5,357 bases of DNA from the NCBI GenBank assembly GCA_937954195.1, contig CALFYR010000578.1, forward strand, positions 1-5,357, in the 5' to 3' direction. This DNA comes from an uncultured Dehalococcoidia bacterium (lineage in GTDB: Bacteria > Chloroflexota > Dehalococcoidia > Tepidiformales > Tepidiformaceae). Positions 5,190 through 5,357 of the stretch are shown in pieces. The translations under genes were made by a program, and so were the position numbers. The notes under the pieces were generated by a model, which was given only the letters and a program-made list of their open reading frames with translations, had not been told where the DNA came from and made no database searches. Position 1 is the first letter of the stretch, and every line of letters begins with the position of its first letter.

Positions 5190-5357
5190 TCAACCCACAA
5201 CCCCCCGCACCTCCCCAAACCCCACCCGCCCCGCCACCCCCTCGCACCACCCCGTCATCACCACCTCGTCGCCGTCCTCGAGGAACGCGCGCGGCTCGCC
5301 GCCGATGTCCAGCGGCGTTTGACCGCGCCACGACAGCTCGAGCAGCGAGCCGCGGCT
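5190..5357 (-). CDS. fahA: Fumarylacetoacetase, partial (C-terminal 55 residues)
   Basis: The frame enters from the right edge and ends at TGA 5192-5190. It encodes the C-terminus of fumarylacetoacetase, which splits 4-fumarylacetoacetate into fumarate and acetoacetate in the last step of tyrosine and phenylalanine breakdown. The visible stretch has the family's end motifs: GSLLELSWRGQTPLDI (4-18, with the GS-LELSW-G signature), FLEDGDEVVMTGWCEG (25-40) and GRVGFGEVRG (43-52). These match the known C-terminal pattern in which the 'LDGDEV...G.C' and 'RIGFG' segments end the catalytic domain. The full enzyme is about 420 aa, so roughly 85-90% lies outside the window, including the metal-binding site. 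Glycine codons here are mostly GGG, unlike the GGC-rich genes to the left, and this produces a G-quadruplex motif. Confidence 0.92.
   Translation of the reverse strand, partial: SRGSLLELSWRGQTPLDIGGEPRAFLEDGDEVVMTGWCEGVAGRVGFGEVRGVVG
5213..5232 (-). other. Canonical G-quadruplex motif in the coding strand of fumarylacetoacetase
   Basis: On the minus strand, G-runs of 4, 3, 4 and 4 are separated by loops of C, T and TTT. This meets the usual four-tract definition with very short loops. More G-runs flank it (complement of C-runs at 5201-5206 and 5237-5241). It encodes the conserved GRVGFG segment just before the stop codon, so the amino acids are constrained but the choice of GGG over GGC is not. 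Confidence 0.7.

Noticed and set aside
4963..5331. 122-codon minus-strand frame over the fumarylacetoacetase end and the intergenic region
   Set aside because: The true frame here is the fumarylacetoacetase C-terminus, which has clear family motifs and stops at 5190. This frame gives Gly/Arg repeats only.

Overview
This 5.4 kb window comes from a high-GC bacterial genome or metagenome contig. The housekeeping genes have GC-rich third positions, and the start-site layout includes one probable leaderless divergent pair. The lineage cannot be fixed from the sequence. Chloroflexota, Actinomycetota or Deinococcota would all fit, with a slight and untested lean to Chloroflexota because of the secreted orphan proteins and the GGCTTCAGC-type palindromes. 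I see no rRNA or tRNA gene, CRISPR array, transposase, integrase or phage gene.

Layout, left to right. (1) Positions 1-502, minus strand: the N-terminal part of an unrecognised exported or membrane-anchored protein that runs off the left edge. (2) 503-655: a short intergenic stretch with a 13-bp dyad and a weak candidate promoter. (3) 656-2326, minus: a complete M32 metallocarboxypeptidase (carboxypeptidase Taq family) with every diagnostic motif. (4) 2338-3186, minus: an alpha/beta hydrolase directly upstream of, and probably translationally coupled to, the peptidase; the two form a two-gene operon. (5) 3187-3205: a 19-nt divergent intergenic region with an AT-rich -10-like element at leaderless spacing on both sides. 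(6) 3206-3808, plus: a YigZ/IMPACT family protein. (7) 3841-4152, minus: a small protein resembling the antibiotic-biosynthesis-monooxygenase (ABM) fold, convergent with the YigZ gene. (8) 4076-4963, minus: an unrecognised secreted protein with a signal peptide and a C-terminal membrane anchor, whose frame overlaps the ABM-like gene. (9) 4976-5189: an intergenic stretch with a palindromic repeat-like element. (10) 5190-5357, minus: the last 55 codons of a fumarylacetoacetase, cut by the right edge.

The genes do not form an obvious single pathway. The hydrolase and peptidase probably share a transcript. Fumarylacetoacetase belongs to tyrosine/phenylalanine breakdown, and its partner genes would lie beyond the right edge. 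The two unrecognised secreted proteins are visibly less GC-rich than the enzymes between them and are the least explained part of the window. I found no convincing new multi-gene system. The points most worth checking are the shared divergent promoter, the two secreted orphans, the overlap or possible frameshift between the second orphan and the ABM-like gene, and a canonical G-quadruplex motif in the fumarylacetoacetase coding strand.
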